Positions 50,247-58,774 of a stretch of DNA of 64,000 bases are shown here, piece after piece. The DNA is taken from the NCBI RefSeq assembly GCF_012276695.1, contig NZ_CP038852.1, positions 62,001-126,000 on the forward strand, written 5' to 3'. The position numbers and the translations under genes were made by a program. Source of the DNA: Candidatus Pelagibacter giovannonii. Lineage in GTDB: Bacteria > Pseudomonadota > Alphaproteobacteria > Pelagibacterales > Pelagibacteraceae. The stretch's first letter is position 1. The number at the start of each line of letters is the position of its first letter. The notes below the pieces were generated by a model that searched no databases, was not told the DNA's origin, and saw nothing but the letters and a program-made list of their open reading frames with translations.

Positions 50247-51459
50247 AAAACTTTTAGGGATCATAGCTCTAGGCTTGTTGTTTAGTGGGAATGCTCATGC
50301 AGGTGTTAATGAACCTGGAGTAACGTCTATTGCAGGGTGTGATAGAGGTCTTAAATCAGCAAACAAAAAATTTATAAAAAAACATTTAAAAAAATTATCA
50401 AAAAAAAATGAAACTAGCGTTCTCTATGCCAGTTGTGATTATGAAAATTATTCTTGGGCAGTTAATAAAGGTAAAGATTTAGAAAAACTCCATAAGAAAA
50501 CATATAAACAATGCACAAAATATGCCAAGAAACATACTGGTAAAGAATGTTATTTGTATGCAGTTAATGAAGAAATTGTTTGGAAATACGACAAGGCTAA
50601 AGCATCAACCATAGCAAAAACTAAAATAGCAGTAGCAAAAGCGCTAGAAGAAAAGAATGTAAAAATGGATACAAAACCAGGAAGATTTTTTGAGGATCAA
50701 CCTGATGTAAGTGACGATTATCAAATTCATTTTATCTATTTATTAACATTAGATGGTAAAGATACAGAATTAGATATAAGTGGCTGGATTGAAAAAAGGA
50801 TAAAAACTGTAAATAAAAAATTTTTAAAAATGTCTGCAAAAAATAAAAAATCAAATGGTATAGGACAACAGTTTAAATTAGATATGACTAAAGAAGGAAA
50901 TCTGGATGTAACCTTTGTGAGAATGAATATTTCAAAAAAACAATTAGATATACCTGATTACCCTAATAATTTAATTTATCCATATCTTAGAAAAAAAGGG
51001 TTTGATAATCCTAAAAAAGTTTATGCAACATTTGCAGGTTTTAAAACAAAACATGGAAATAGTGATGGTGGCGAAGGTTTTGTACCCATGATGGTAATTT
51101 ATACACCTGCAGTTAAAACTTACGGACAACCAGACATGGATTTAGTTATTCTTCATGAACTGTTTCACACACAGGCTGCTGCTTATGGGTGTGGTAAAAG
51201 AACTTATAAAGGTGCACATGTAAAAGGTTCTGATATTCTTGCAGTAGATACTGTTACATCATCAATCGATAGTCGAAATGATACTTATTACAAACATGAT
51301 ATTGAAGGATGTCCTGATTTAGCTAAGAGCGTCTTTGTTACACCAACAGCAAAAGATTCATGGGATCCTTACGATGTTTTTTGTAGAAAAAATAAAGATA
51401 ATTTCACTCATCCAGATCTCTACACAGGATCTCATAGATGCAAAGGTGGGGCAAAATAA
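50233..51459 (+). CDS. Secreted protein with an HExxH motif, putative zinc metalloprotease
   Basis: The 408-residue protein starts at GTG 50233. A signal peptide is visible (LLGIIALGLLFSGNAHA, cleavage at about residue 23). A lysine-rich region follows (about 40-150), then a C-terminal part with HELFHTQ at residues 308-314, the HExxH zinc-site pattern of gluzincin/metzincin-like peptidases. The third ligand is not obvious. Several cysteines (YGCGK, EGCPD, FCRK, HRCKG) suggest disulphides in the periplasm or outside. I do not recognise the family. The motif alone does not prove protease activity. Confidence 0.7.
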   Translation: MLNLKKLLGIIALGLLFSGNAHAGVNEPGVTSIAGCDRGLKSANKKFIKKHLKKLSKKNETSVLYASCDYENYSWAVNKGKDLEKLHKKTYKQCTKYAKKHTGKECYLYAVNEEIVWKYDKAKASTIAKTKIAVAKALEEKNVKMDTKPGRFFEDQPDVSDDYQIHFIYLLTLDGKDTELDISGWIEKRIKTVNKKFLKMSAKNKKSNGIGQQFKLDMTKEGNLDVTFVRMNISKKQLDIPDYPNNLIYPYLRKKGFDNPKKVYATFAGFKTKHGNSDGGEGFVPMMVIYTPAVKTYGQPDMDLVILHELFHTQAAAYGCGKRTYKGAHVKGSDILAVDTVTSSIDSRNDTYYKHDIEGCPDLAKSVFVTPTAKDSWDPYDVFCRKNKDNFTHPDLYTGSHRCKGGAK

Positions 51460-51633
51460 ATGAAAAAACTTAGGACATCAAATAGATAATAAAATGCTTC
51501 TTAAAAGTATTAAATTCATAAAAGAAAACTTAAATTAGGATTAATTTATAAATTGTGCCACTAGTGTGCCAGAGGTCTACTTAAGGAATAATCATCATTA
51601 TATATAAAGAGAAGTAAGTGAGTATGAAGGGGC
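51460..51633 (+). other. Intergenic stretch with a possible leader remnant
   Basis: Directly after the HExxH gene, ATGAAAAAACTTAGGACATC (51460-51479) resembles the start of the signal-peptide module found three times upstream, but the frame closes after nine codons (51489). This may be a decayed fourth copy. The rest to 51633 is AT-rich with no recognised gene. Confidence 0.35.
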
Positions 51634-51651
51634 GTTCTGTTACCCGGTGCC
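51634..51651 (+). repeat. 18-bp direct repeat, right copy, within a hairpin
   Basis: This is an exact copy of the 49115-49132 sequence. Here it lies between GGGGC (51629-51633) and, overlapping its end, GCCCC (51649-51653), which can form a five-pair GC stem. On the minus strand that stem follows the GNAT stop codon by six bases and may also end the sox-region transcript, although no T run follows. Confidence 0.75.
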
Positions 51652-51659
51652 CCAGAGTT

Positions 51660-51932
51660 TTAGTTAATCTCTTGTTTATTAATTTTAAAGAGCTTTTCAC
51701 CCAAAGGACTGATTGGATCTTGAGGTGTAGGTTTGATTTTAGTTTTTTCCTCAACAATACTTAATAGTTTTTTAGCAAGTCCTTGACGTCTAAACATAGG
51801 GTTAACAAAGATGTATTCAACTTCAGCTGTCTCATTATATCTAACAAAACCAAGTGTAGTATTAATATTTTTAAAGGTAATAACACCATCACTTAGATCA
51901 ACGTCATAATTTGTATTATCTAAATTACTCAT
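51660..51932 (-). CDS. Small GNAT-family acetyltransferase-like protein
   Basis: This 90-residue protein has a compact acetyl-CoA-binding motif region, VEYIFVNPMFRRQGLAKKLLSIVEE (within about residues 38-63), the RRQGLA loop being typical of GNAT N-acetyltransferases. It is much shorter than usual and resembles the minimal YjdJ-like forms. It lacks an obvious substrate domain. It overlaps the permease stop by one base and is the last gene of the sox-region run. The substrate is unknown. Confidence 0.75.
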   Translation of the reverse strand: MSNLDNTNYDVDLSDGVITFKNINTTLGFVRYNETAEVEYIFVNPMFRRQGLAKKLLSIVEEKTKIKPTPQDPISPLGEKLFKINKQEIN

Positions 51933-52672
51933 TAATTATTTCCATCCTGTTCAAGTTTTTTCTCTAATTTTCTCACAAAGAATGAAACAATTAATATCAA
52001 AATTAAATACTCTAAAATTAAGAATGTATAAATTTCTAATGGTCTATAAGTTGACACAACTAATTCATTAGCTTTTCTTGTTAAGTCACCAATGCCAATA
52101 ATTGATACCAATGAAGACATTTTTAACACATATACAAACTGGTTTCCTAATGCAGGTAAAATGTTTTTAATTGCTTGTGGAAGAATTACGAATCTTAATC
52201 TTTTATAAAAAGTTAACCCTAGTGATGAACCAGCTTCCCACTGCGATTTCTTAATTGAGTTTATACCTGCTCTAAAAATTTCTGCTTGAAAAGCACTCTC
52301 ACTTATTGCTAATGCAATTATTCCTGAGACGAATGGACTGAAGCTTAATCCAGTCATTATAGGTAAACCGTAATAAATCCATAAAATTAAAACAAGTAGA
52401 GGTATAGCCCTTACAATTTCCACATATCCGATATTTATGTATGTTAAAAATTTATTTTTAGCTAAGGATGGTATTGCAACAATAAACCCTAAAATTGCAG
52501 AAATAATTATAGATATAACTGATATATAAATTGTTGTTGTTAAACCACTAAGTAAAAATTTTAGGTTAGTTAACCCCTCAACATTATTAGGTGATAGAAT
52601 AAACCACCCTAACTCTTGACCACTACAAGAGTTAAGGGGTAAAATTAAAAGTAAAAAAAGTAAATTTTTCAC
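51932..52672 (-). CDS. Amino-acid-type ABC transporter permease
   Basis: This inner-membrane permease of the HisM/GlnP type has 246 residues from a GTG start. About five helices follow an unusual N terminus that looks like a lipoprotein signal (LPLNS then Cys). The cytoplasmic EAA loop is clear: SIKKSQWEAGSSLGLTFYKRLRFVILPQAI (within about residues 147-178). It lies 40 bases after the binding-protein gene. No ATP-binding gene is in the window, so the ATPase must be encoded elsewhere. Substrate is likely an amino acid or methylated glycine. Confidence 0.88.
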   Translation of the reverse strand: MKNLLFLLLILPLNSCSGQELGWFILSPNNVEGLTNLKFLLSGLTTTIYISVISIIISAILGFIVAIPSLAKNKFLTYINIGYVEIVRAIPLLVLILWIYYGLPIMTGLSFSPFVSGIIALAISESAFQAEIFRAGINSIKKSQWEAGSSLGLTFYKRLRFVILPQAIKNILPALGNQFVYVLKMSSLVSIIGIGDLTRKANELVVSTYRPLEIYTFLILEYLILILIVSFFVRKLEKKLEQDGNN

Positions 52673-52712
52673 TCTTAAAGTTATAATGAATTAGAGATTA
52701 ATATCTAATTTT

Positions 52713-53501
<789 letters not shown>

Positions 53502-53516
53502 TTAATTAATATAAGG

Positions 53517-54080
53517 TTATAACCTTGACGCACTATCACTCATCCAAGAGTGCAAATGCTTGGAAAAAGAGCGTCTAACAAGTAAATTAACCTCATTTTT
53601 TTCTGTAAGATGGATAATTACATCAATATGCGACAGTATTGTTTGAACAACTGAACCTTTCTTATTTTTAAATTCATTAAAGTTAAAAGGAGATCCAGTA
53701 GCAAATAAATCAAAAACCTTACTACCTTTTATATTCAACATTACAAATTGGTCACTAACATCAGTTACAGCACCCAATTTAGCTTTAGATATATTTTTTA
53801 TTAATTCGTCTTCAACTTGATAAGTATTATTATCCTCACTAACAGTTTCATTTGATATCAACATCCATTCATCAGGACTTAACCAAAATGCAGTAAGCTT
53901 TTCTGCTGATGTAGATGTATTTGCCTCTGTTGGTAGGACCATATTAAAATTTTTACCAATAGTTGTAATAAAATCTTTTGTTTTGCCTCTTATGATTAAT
54001 TTCATGATAGGTTTAATTTCTTTAATCACTAAATCAGAATAAGTCACATCACCTTTAATAGAAGTTTTATAATTAAGCAT
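53517..54080 (-). CDS. soxG: Sarcosine oxidase gamma subunit
   Basis: This is the smallest structural partner (187 residues) of the GcvT-like C-terminal part of the alpha subunit in heterotetrameric sarcosine oxidase. The sequence is poorly conserved, as usual. FWLSPDEWMLIS (about residues 66-77) and DVSDQFVMLNIKGSKVFDLFATG (within about 105-130) match the family pattern. It overlaps soxA by eight bases. The assignment rests on these motifs and on position at the end of soxBDA. Confidence 0.88.
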   Translation of the reverse strand: MLNYKTSIKGDVTYSDLVIKEIKPIMKLIIRGKTKDFITTIGKNFNMVLPTEANTSTSAEKLTAFWLSPDEWMLISNETVSEDNNTYQVEDELIKNISKAKLGAVTDVSDQFVMLNIKGSKVFDLFATGSPFNFNEFKNKKGSVVQTILSHIDVIIHLTEKNEVNLLVRRSFSKHLHSWMSDSASRL

Positions 54081-57000
54081 TTAACCTCACATTTTCTTTA
54101 TCAAAAAACACAGGATCAACAATAGTTACATCAATATTTTTATCTTCCATTGGAATAAATAATTTTTGACCTAGCATATTTTTACCACCTTTTACTACAG
54201 CTAGTGCAATTGATTTATTTAGATTTGGACTATAGTAACTTGATGTTACATGACCTAACATTTCAACTGGCTTTAAACTAGTGTTAGCAATTATCTGAGC
54301 TCCTTCTTCTAAAACTTCAGTTGGATTATCCGTCACTAAACCTACTAATTGTTTTCTATCTTCTTTCATGGTGTCAGATCTATAAAGAGATCTTTTACCA
54401 ATAAAGTCATATTTCTTTTTACTAACAATCCAATCCATTTGTAAATCTATGGGTGTCATTGTTCCATCAGTATCTTGGCCAACAATAATAAATCCTTTTT
54501 CAGCTCTTAATAAGTGCATTGTTTCAGTACCGTAAGGAGTTATATTGAATTCTTCACCTGCTTCCATGCATTTTTCCCATAAGTCTTCACCATAGTTCGC
54601 CTGAATATTGATTTCATAACTATGTTCACCTGTAAAACTAATACGCATAATTCTACATTTAATATTATCAATTTTAGCATTCTTGAAAGACATGTGTGGA
54701 AAGCTTTCATCTGAAAGATCAAGATCAGGTATTAATCTATTTAGAATTTTTTTACTATTTGGACCACAGATACTAGCTGTTGCATAATGATCAGTAACTG
54801 ATGATAAATAAACATCCAGGTCAGGCCATTCTGTTTGAAGGTAATCTTCTAATTTTCCTAATACGTTTGCAGCACCACCAGTTGTTGTTGTCATGATATA
54901 ATGATTTTCATCAAGTCTAGTTGTGACTCCATCATCATAAACCATACCATCTTCGTTAAGCATTAAACCATAACGACATTTTCCTATAGCTAGTTTTGAC
55001 CAAGCATTTGTATAAATTCTATTTAAAAATTCTGAGGCATCAGTGCCCTGAATATCAATTTTACCAAGTGTTGAAGCATCTAATATACCAGCACTATTCC
55101 TTGCAGCTTTACTTTCTCTTTGAACTGCCTCATGCATATTTTCGTTATTTTTTGGATAGTACCAAGCTCTTTTCCACTGACCTACATTTTCAAATTCAGC
55201 TTTGTTTTCTATATGCCAATCATTCATAGGTGTTCTTCTAAATGTATCAAAATATTCACCAACATTTCGACCAACAATTGTTCCAAATGTTAAAGGAGTG
55301 TAAGGAGGTCTAAACGTTGTAGTTCCAAGCTCACCCATCTTAACACCAGCCGTTTCTGCTATAATACCTAGTGCATGCATATTACCAAGTTTACCTTGAT
55401 CGGTACCCATTCCAGTTGTTGTATATCTTTTTACATGCTCAATTGATCTAAAACCTTCTCTTAGTGCAAGCTTAATATCTTTTGCAGTTGCATCATTTTG
55501 ATAATCAACGAAGGGTTTCGTTTTTCCTAAAAGCTTATCGGATGGTAGTAACCAAATATTTCTTAGCTCATTATCTTTAGGGCAAATTATTTCTAAATTA
55601 TCGAATTCAGTTTCTTTTATATCCAGAAATTTTTTTAAAGATTTTATAGAATTTTTTATAATATCATTTAATTCAAAATCCCCATTACTTGAGCCAATAC
55701 TAATTTGATCTGATGGATATTTATCAGGAATAAAAACTTGATCTTTTTCTCTAAATTTTAATTTACCACCTGATTGAGTAAATAAATGAACAGCTGGTGT
55801 CCATCCGCCAGCAATTGCTAGACAATCACAATCAAGTTCAATTTTTTCTGAGCTAGCAAAAGATTGTCCATCTTTTGATAATTCCATTATCGTAATCTTA
55901 TTAATTCTTTTATAACCTTCTGTATTTACAACTGTGTGTGATCTGTAAATTTTTATCCCTAAATCCTTAGCTTCTTGAGTAAATATGGTGTTAGTTTTTT
56001 CTCTGATATCTATGATAGCTTCAACCTTAATACCTTTTTTTTGTAATGAAATCGCACTCTCATAAGCTGTGTCATTATTAGTAAAAAATATATTTTTTTG
56101 TCCTGTTGCAACACCATAGTAATCTGCATATCTTTTAACAGCAGAAGAAAGCATAACGCCTGGTCTGTCATTATTATTAAAAACTAGAGGTCTTTCTAAA
56201 GAACCAGTAGCAACAATAACTTTTTTAGCTCTAATTTTTAATAACCTTTGTCTTATCTGTTTATTTTTTTCATTTTTAGGAAGGTGATCAGTTAAATTTT
56301 CTCTTGCTAATAGATAATTGTAACCATGATAAGCAGCAACACTAGTTCTTGTTTTAATTTCTAGGTTTTCAATATTTTTCAATTCGTTAATTTCATTTTC
56401 TAACCATGCAGAAGAATTTTGATTATTTACTTTAACATGTTCTGAGCTTTGGAAAATTGTAGATCCTCCTATTTCATTTTTTTCATCAAGTAATAATGTT
56501 TTAAGATTATTTTTTGCTGCGGTTTTTGCAGCCATAATTCCACTTATACCAGCACCAACTACCAAAACATCACAATGAATGTATTTATGATCATATATAT
56601 CAGGGTCAGGTTCTGTTGGCGATTTTCCTAGGCCAGCAGAATGTCTTATAACATATTCATATTTTTCCCAAAAGTTAGCAGGCCACATAAAAGTTTTGTA
56701 ATAAAAACCAGCAGGCAGAAGGGGGGATAAAAAATTATTTATACCACCAATATCAAAGTCAACGCTAGGCCAACAATTTTGACTAGTTGCCTCAAGCCCA
56801 TGATATATTTCAAGTTCCGTTGCTCTAACATTTGGCTCCGTTAGTGCTGTATTATTATTAACTTGGACAATTGCATTAGGTTCTTCAGAGCCAGAAGTCA
56901 TTATCCCACGAGGTCTATGATATTTAAAGCTTCTTCCAACTAAATGAACATCGTTTGCTAGCAGTGCAGAAGCAAGAGTATCACCTTTGTATCCAAAATA

Positions 57001-57081
57001 AGTTTTTCCATTGAACTTAAAAGAAACTCTAGAAGTCTCGTCAATATATTTACTAGTTGTAACTCTTAACTTTTTTTGCAT
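54073..57081 (-). CDS. soxA: Sarcosine oxidase alpha subunit
   Basis: The 1002-residue subunit of heterotetrameric sarcosine oxidase helps oxidise N-methylglycine to glycine and passes the methyl group to tetrahydrofolate. The order is: an N-terminal ferredoxin-like domain (about residues 15-95), a NAD+-binding domain with DVLVVGAGISGIMAAKTAA (about 171-189), and a C-terminal aminomethyltransferase (GcvT-like) half from about residue 600. That half includes NRIYTNAWSKLAIGKCRYGLML. The length is full for the family. It sits between soxD and soxG with small gaps or overlaps. Confidence 0.95.
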   Translation of the reverse strand: MQKKLRVTTSKYIDETSRVSFKFNGKTYFGYKGDTLASALLANDVHLVGRSFKYHRPRGIMTSGSEEPNAIVQVNNNTALTEPNVRATELEIYHGLEATSQNCWPSVDFDIGGINNFLSPLLPAGFYYKTFMWPANFWEKYEYVIRHSAGLGKSPTEPDPDIYDHKYIHCDVLVVGAGISGIMAAKTAAKNNLKTLLLDEKNEIGGSTIFQSSEHVKVNNQNSSAWLENEINELKNIENLEIKTRTSVAAYHGYNYLLARENLTDHLPKNEKNKQIRQRLLKIRAKKVIVATGSLERPLVFNNNDRPGVMLSSAVKRYADYYGVATGQKNIFFTNNDTAYESAISLQKKGIKVEAIIDIREKTNTIFTQEAKDLGIKIYRSHTVVNTEGYKRINKITIMELSKDGQSFASSEKIELDCDCLAIAGGWTPAVHLFTQSGGKLKFREKDQVFIPDKYPSDQISIGSSNGDFELNDIIKNSIKSLKKFLDIKETEFDNLEIICPKDNELRNIWLLPSDKLLGKTKPFVDYQNDATAKDIKLALREGFRSIEHVKRYTTTGMGTDQGKLGNMHALGIIAETAGVKMGELGTTTFRPPYTPLTFGTIVGRNVGEYFDTFRRTPMNDWHIENKAEFENVGQWKRAWYYPKNNENMHEAVQRESKAARNSAGILDASTLGKIDIQGTDASEFLNRIYTNAWSKLAIGKCRYGLMLNEDGMVYDDGVTTRLDENHYIMTTTTGGAANVLGKLEDYLQTEWPDLDVYLSSVTDHYATASICGPNSKKILNRLIPDLDLSDESFPHMSFKNAKIDNIKCRIMRISFTGEHSYEINIQANYGEDLWEKCMEAGEEFNITPYGTETMHLLRAEKGFIIVGQDTDGTMTPIDLQMDWIVSKKKYDFIGKRSLYRSDTMKEDRKQLVGLVTDNPTEVLEEGAQIIANTSLKPVEMLGHVTSSYYSPNLNKSIALAVVKGGKNMLGQKLFIPMEDKNIDVTIVDPVFFDKENVRLNA

Positions 57082-57085
57082 TAAA

Positions 57086-57361
57086 TTATTTTATAGGAGG
57101 TTTTTCACCCATCTTATATACAGCTTTAATTGTATCGTTAGAGGTGTCTCTAACCATATTAAACCATTTTCTACAACCATGAGCATGGTTCCACCTTTCA
57201 AATTGAATACCTTTAATATTTTTTCTCATAAACAGGTATTCAGCCCATTCATCATCACTTAATTCCGTAGGCTGTTTAGGTCTTTCAATATGCGCTTCAC
57301 CACCAGCTTTAAATTCACTTTGTTCACGTTCACCACAAAAAGGACAGGTAATTAAAAACAT
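57086..57361 (-). CDS. soxD: Sarcosine oxidase delta subunit
   Basis: This 91-residue zinc-binding subunit of heterotetrameric sarcosine oxidase has ITCPFCGEREQSEF at the start. WAEYLFMRKNIKGIQFERWNHAHGCRKWFN follows (within about residues 40-70). The two N-terminal cysteines plus His and Cys in HAHGC are the expected zinc ligands. It overlaps soxB by one base and lies four bases before soxA. Confidence 0.94.
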   Translation of the reverse strand: MFLITCPFCGEREQSEFKAGGEAHIERPKQPTELSDDEWAEYLFMRKNIKGIQFERWNHAHGCRKWFNMVRDTSNDTIKAVYKMGEKPPIK

Positions 57362-58614
57362 TAGTGAGCTACCGCCGCTGCACCATGTTCATCAACAAGG
57401 TCTCCACTAATAAATCTATTTAAATTAAATGCTGCATTTAATTTATGTGGTTCATCATTTGCTATGGTGTGAGCAAATAAATCACCTGATCCAGGTGTAG
57501 CTTTAAACCCACCAGTTCCCCAGCCACAATTAAAATACAAACCTTTTATGGTTGTTTTACTAATAATGGGACTAGCATCTGGGCAGATATCAACAATTCC
57601 ACCCCATTGTCGAAGCATTCTCATTCTACTAAAAATTGGATAAAGCTCTAAGATTGCATTTAATGTCCCTTCAACAATATCATGACTACCTTTTTGTGAA
57701 TAAGAAATATAATCATCAGTACCAGCACCTATTACAAGTTCGCCTTTGTCAGATTGACTGACATAAGCATGGACAGCGTTAGACATCACCACTGTATCAA
57801 TAATTGGTTTAACTGGCTCTGAAACTAGAGCTTGAAGAGGTTTACTTTCTAATGGTAACCTTAAGCCTGCCATGTTCGCTAATACACTTGAATGACCAGC
57901 AGCAACTACTCCAATTTTTTTTGTTTTTATAAAACCTTTTGTTGTTTCAATGCCTTCTACTACATCACCGTTTCTTTTAATTCCTTTAACTTCACAATTT
58001 TGAATTATATCTACTCCCATTTCATCTGCACCTCTAGCATACCCCCAAGCAACAGCATCATGTCTTGCAGTACCAGCTCTTCTTTGTAAAGTTCCACCTA
58101 GTACGGGGTATCGAATATTTTGTGAAGTATTAATGATAGGACAAAATTTTTTAACCTCTTCTGTGCTTAAGTAAACTGCATCTATACCATTTAATCTATT
58201 TGCATGTGTTCTTCTTTTTAAATCTCTAACGTCCTGTAAGTTATGTGCAAGATTCATCACACCTCTTTGACTAAACATTACATTATAATTTATTTCTTGG
58301 GATAAGCTTTCCCACAATTTTAATGCATGATCATAAAGACCAGCACTAGCATCCCATAAATAATTGGATCGTATTATCGTAGTATTTCTTCCAGTATTAC
58401 CACCACCAATCCAACCTTTTTCTACTACAGCAATATTTGTCATATTATGTTTTTTTGCTAAATAGTAGGCAGTTGCTAATCCATGACCACCACCACCAAT
58501 AATAACTGCATCATATTCTTTTTTTATAGTGGGATCTTTCCAGGCTTTTTGCCAATTTTCATGATAGGAAAAAGCATTTTTAACTAATGAGAATATTGAA
58601 TACTTATTTTTCAT
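57361..58614 (-). CDS. soxB: Sarcosine oxidase beta subunit
   Basis: The catalytic flavoprotein subunit has 417 residues from the ATG at 58614. A TTG four codons upstream is less likely. It has the FAD-binding [19 protein letters not shown] (within about residues 35-53) and [24 protein letters not shown]. The segment [16 protein letters not shown] contains the histidine that carries covalent FMN in characterised enzymes. It is the first gene of soxBDAG. It supports growth on sarcosine from glycine betaine breakdown, yielding glycine and C1 units. Confidence 0.95.
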   Translation of the reverse strand: MKNKYSIFSLVKNAFSYHENWQKAWKDPTIKKEYDAVIIGGGGHGLATAYYLAKKHNMTNIAVVEKGWIGGGNTGRNTTIIRSNYLWDASAGLYDHALKLWESLSQEINYNVMFSQRGVMNLAHNLQDVRDLKRRTHANRLNGIDAVYLSTEEVKKFCPIINTSQNIRYPVLGGTLQRRAGTARHDAVAWGYARGADEMGVDIIQNCEVKGIKRNGDVVEGIETTKGFIKTKKIGVVAAGHSSVLANMAGLRLPLESKPLQALVSEPVKPIIDTVVMSNAVHAYVSQSDKGELVIGAGTDDYISYSQKGSHDIVEGTLNAILELYPIFSRMRMLRQWGGIVDICPDASPIISKTTIKGLYFNCGWGTGGFKATPGSGDLFAHTIANDEPHKLNAAFNLNRFISGDLVDEHGAAAVAH

Positions 58615-58641
58615 AATATTATTCAAGAATTACTTTATAAA

Positions 58642-58657
58642 TATTGAATATTCAATA
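58642..58657. promoter_or_regulatory. 16-bp perfect palindrome between soxB and tRNA-Ser
   Basis: TATTGAATATTCAATA is a perfect inverted repeat 27 bases upstream of the soxB ATG and 25 bases before tRNA-Ser. It overlaps a possible -35 (TTGAAT, 58644-58649) for tRNA-Ser, which has TATATC 16 bases later. It looks like an operator for a dimeric regulator of the sox operon. The regulator is not in the window. Confidence 0.45.
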
Positions 58658-58682
58658 CAATCGGTTATATCAATGTCGCAGT

Positions 58683-58774
58683 GGAAGAGTGGGTGAGAGG
58701 CTGAAACCAGTCGTTTGCTAAATGACCGTGCGGGGAAACTTGTACCGAGGGTTCGAATCCCTCCTCTTCCGCCA
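58683..58774 (+). tRNA. tRNA-Ser (anticodon GCT)
   Basis: Acceptor strands GGAAGAG (58683-58689) and CTCTTCC (58764-58770) pair fully. Discriminator G and encoded CCA follow. The anticodon loop TTGCTAA gives GCT, reading AGC/AGU. A long variable arm (about GTGCGGGGAAACTTGTACC) is typical of class II tRNA-Ser. The CCA end directly abuts the stop codon of the convergent lytic transglycosylase gene. Confidence 0.96.
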
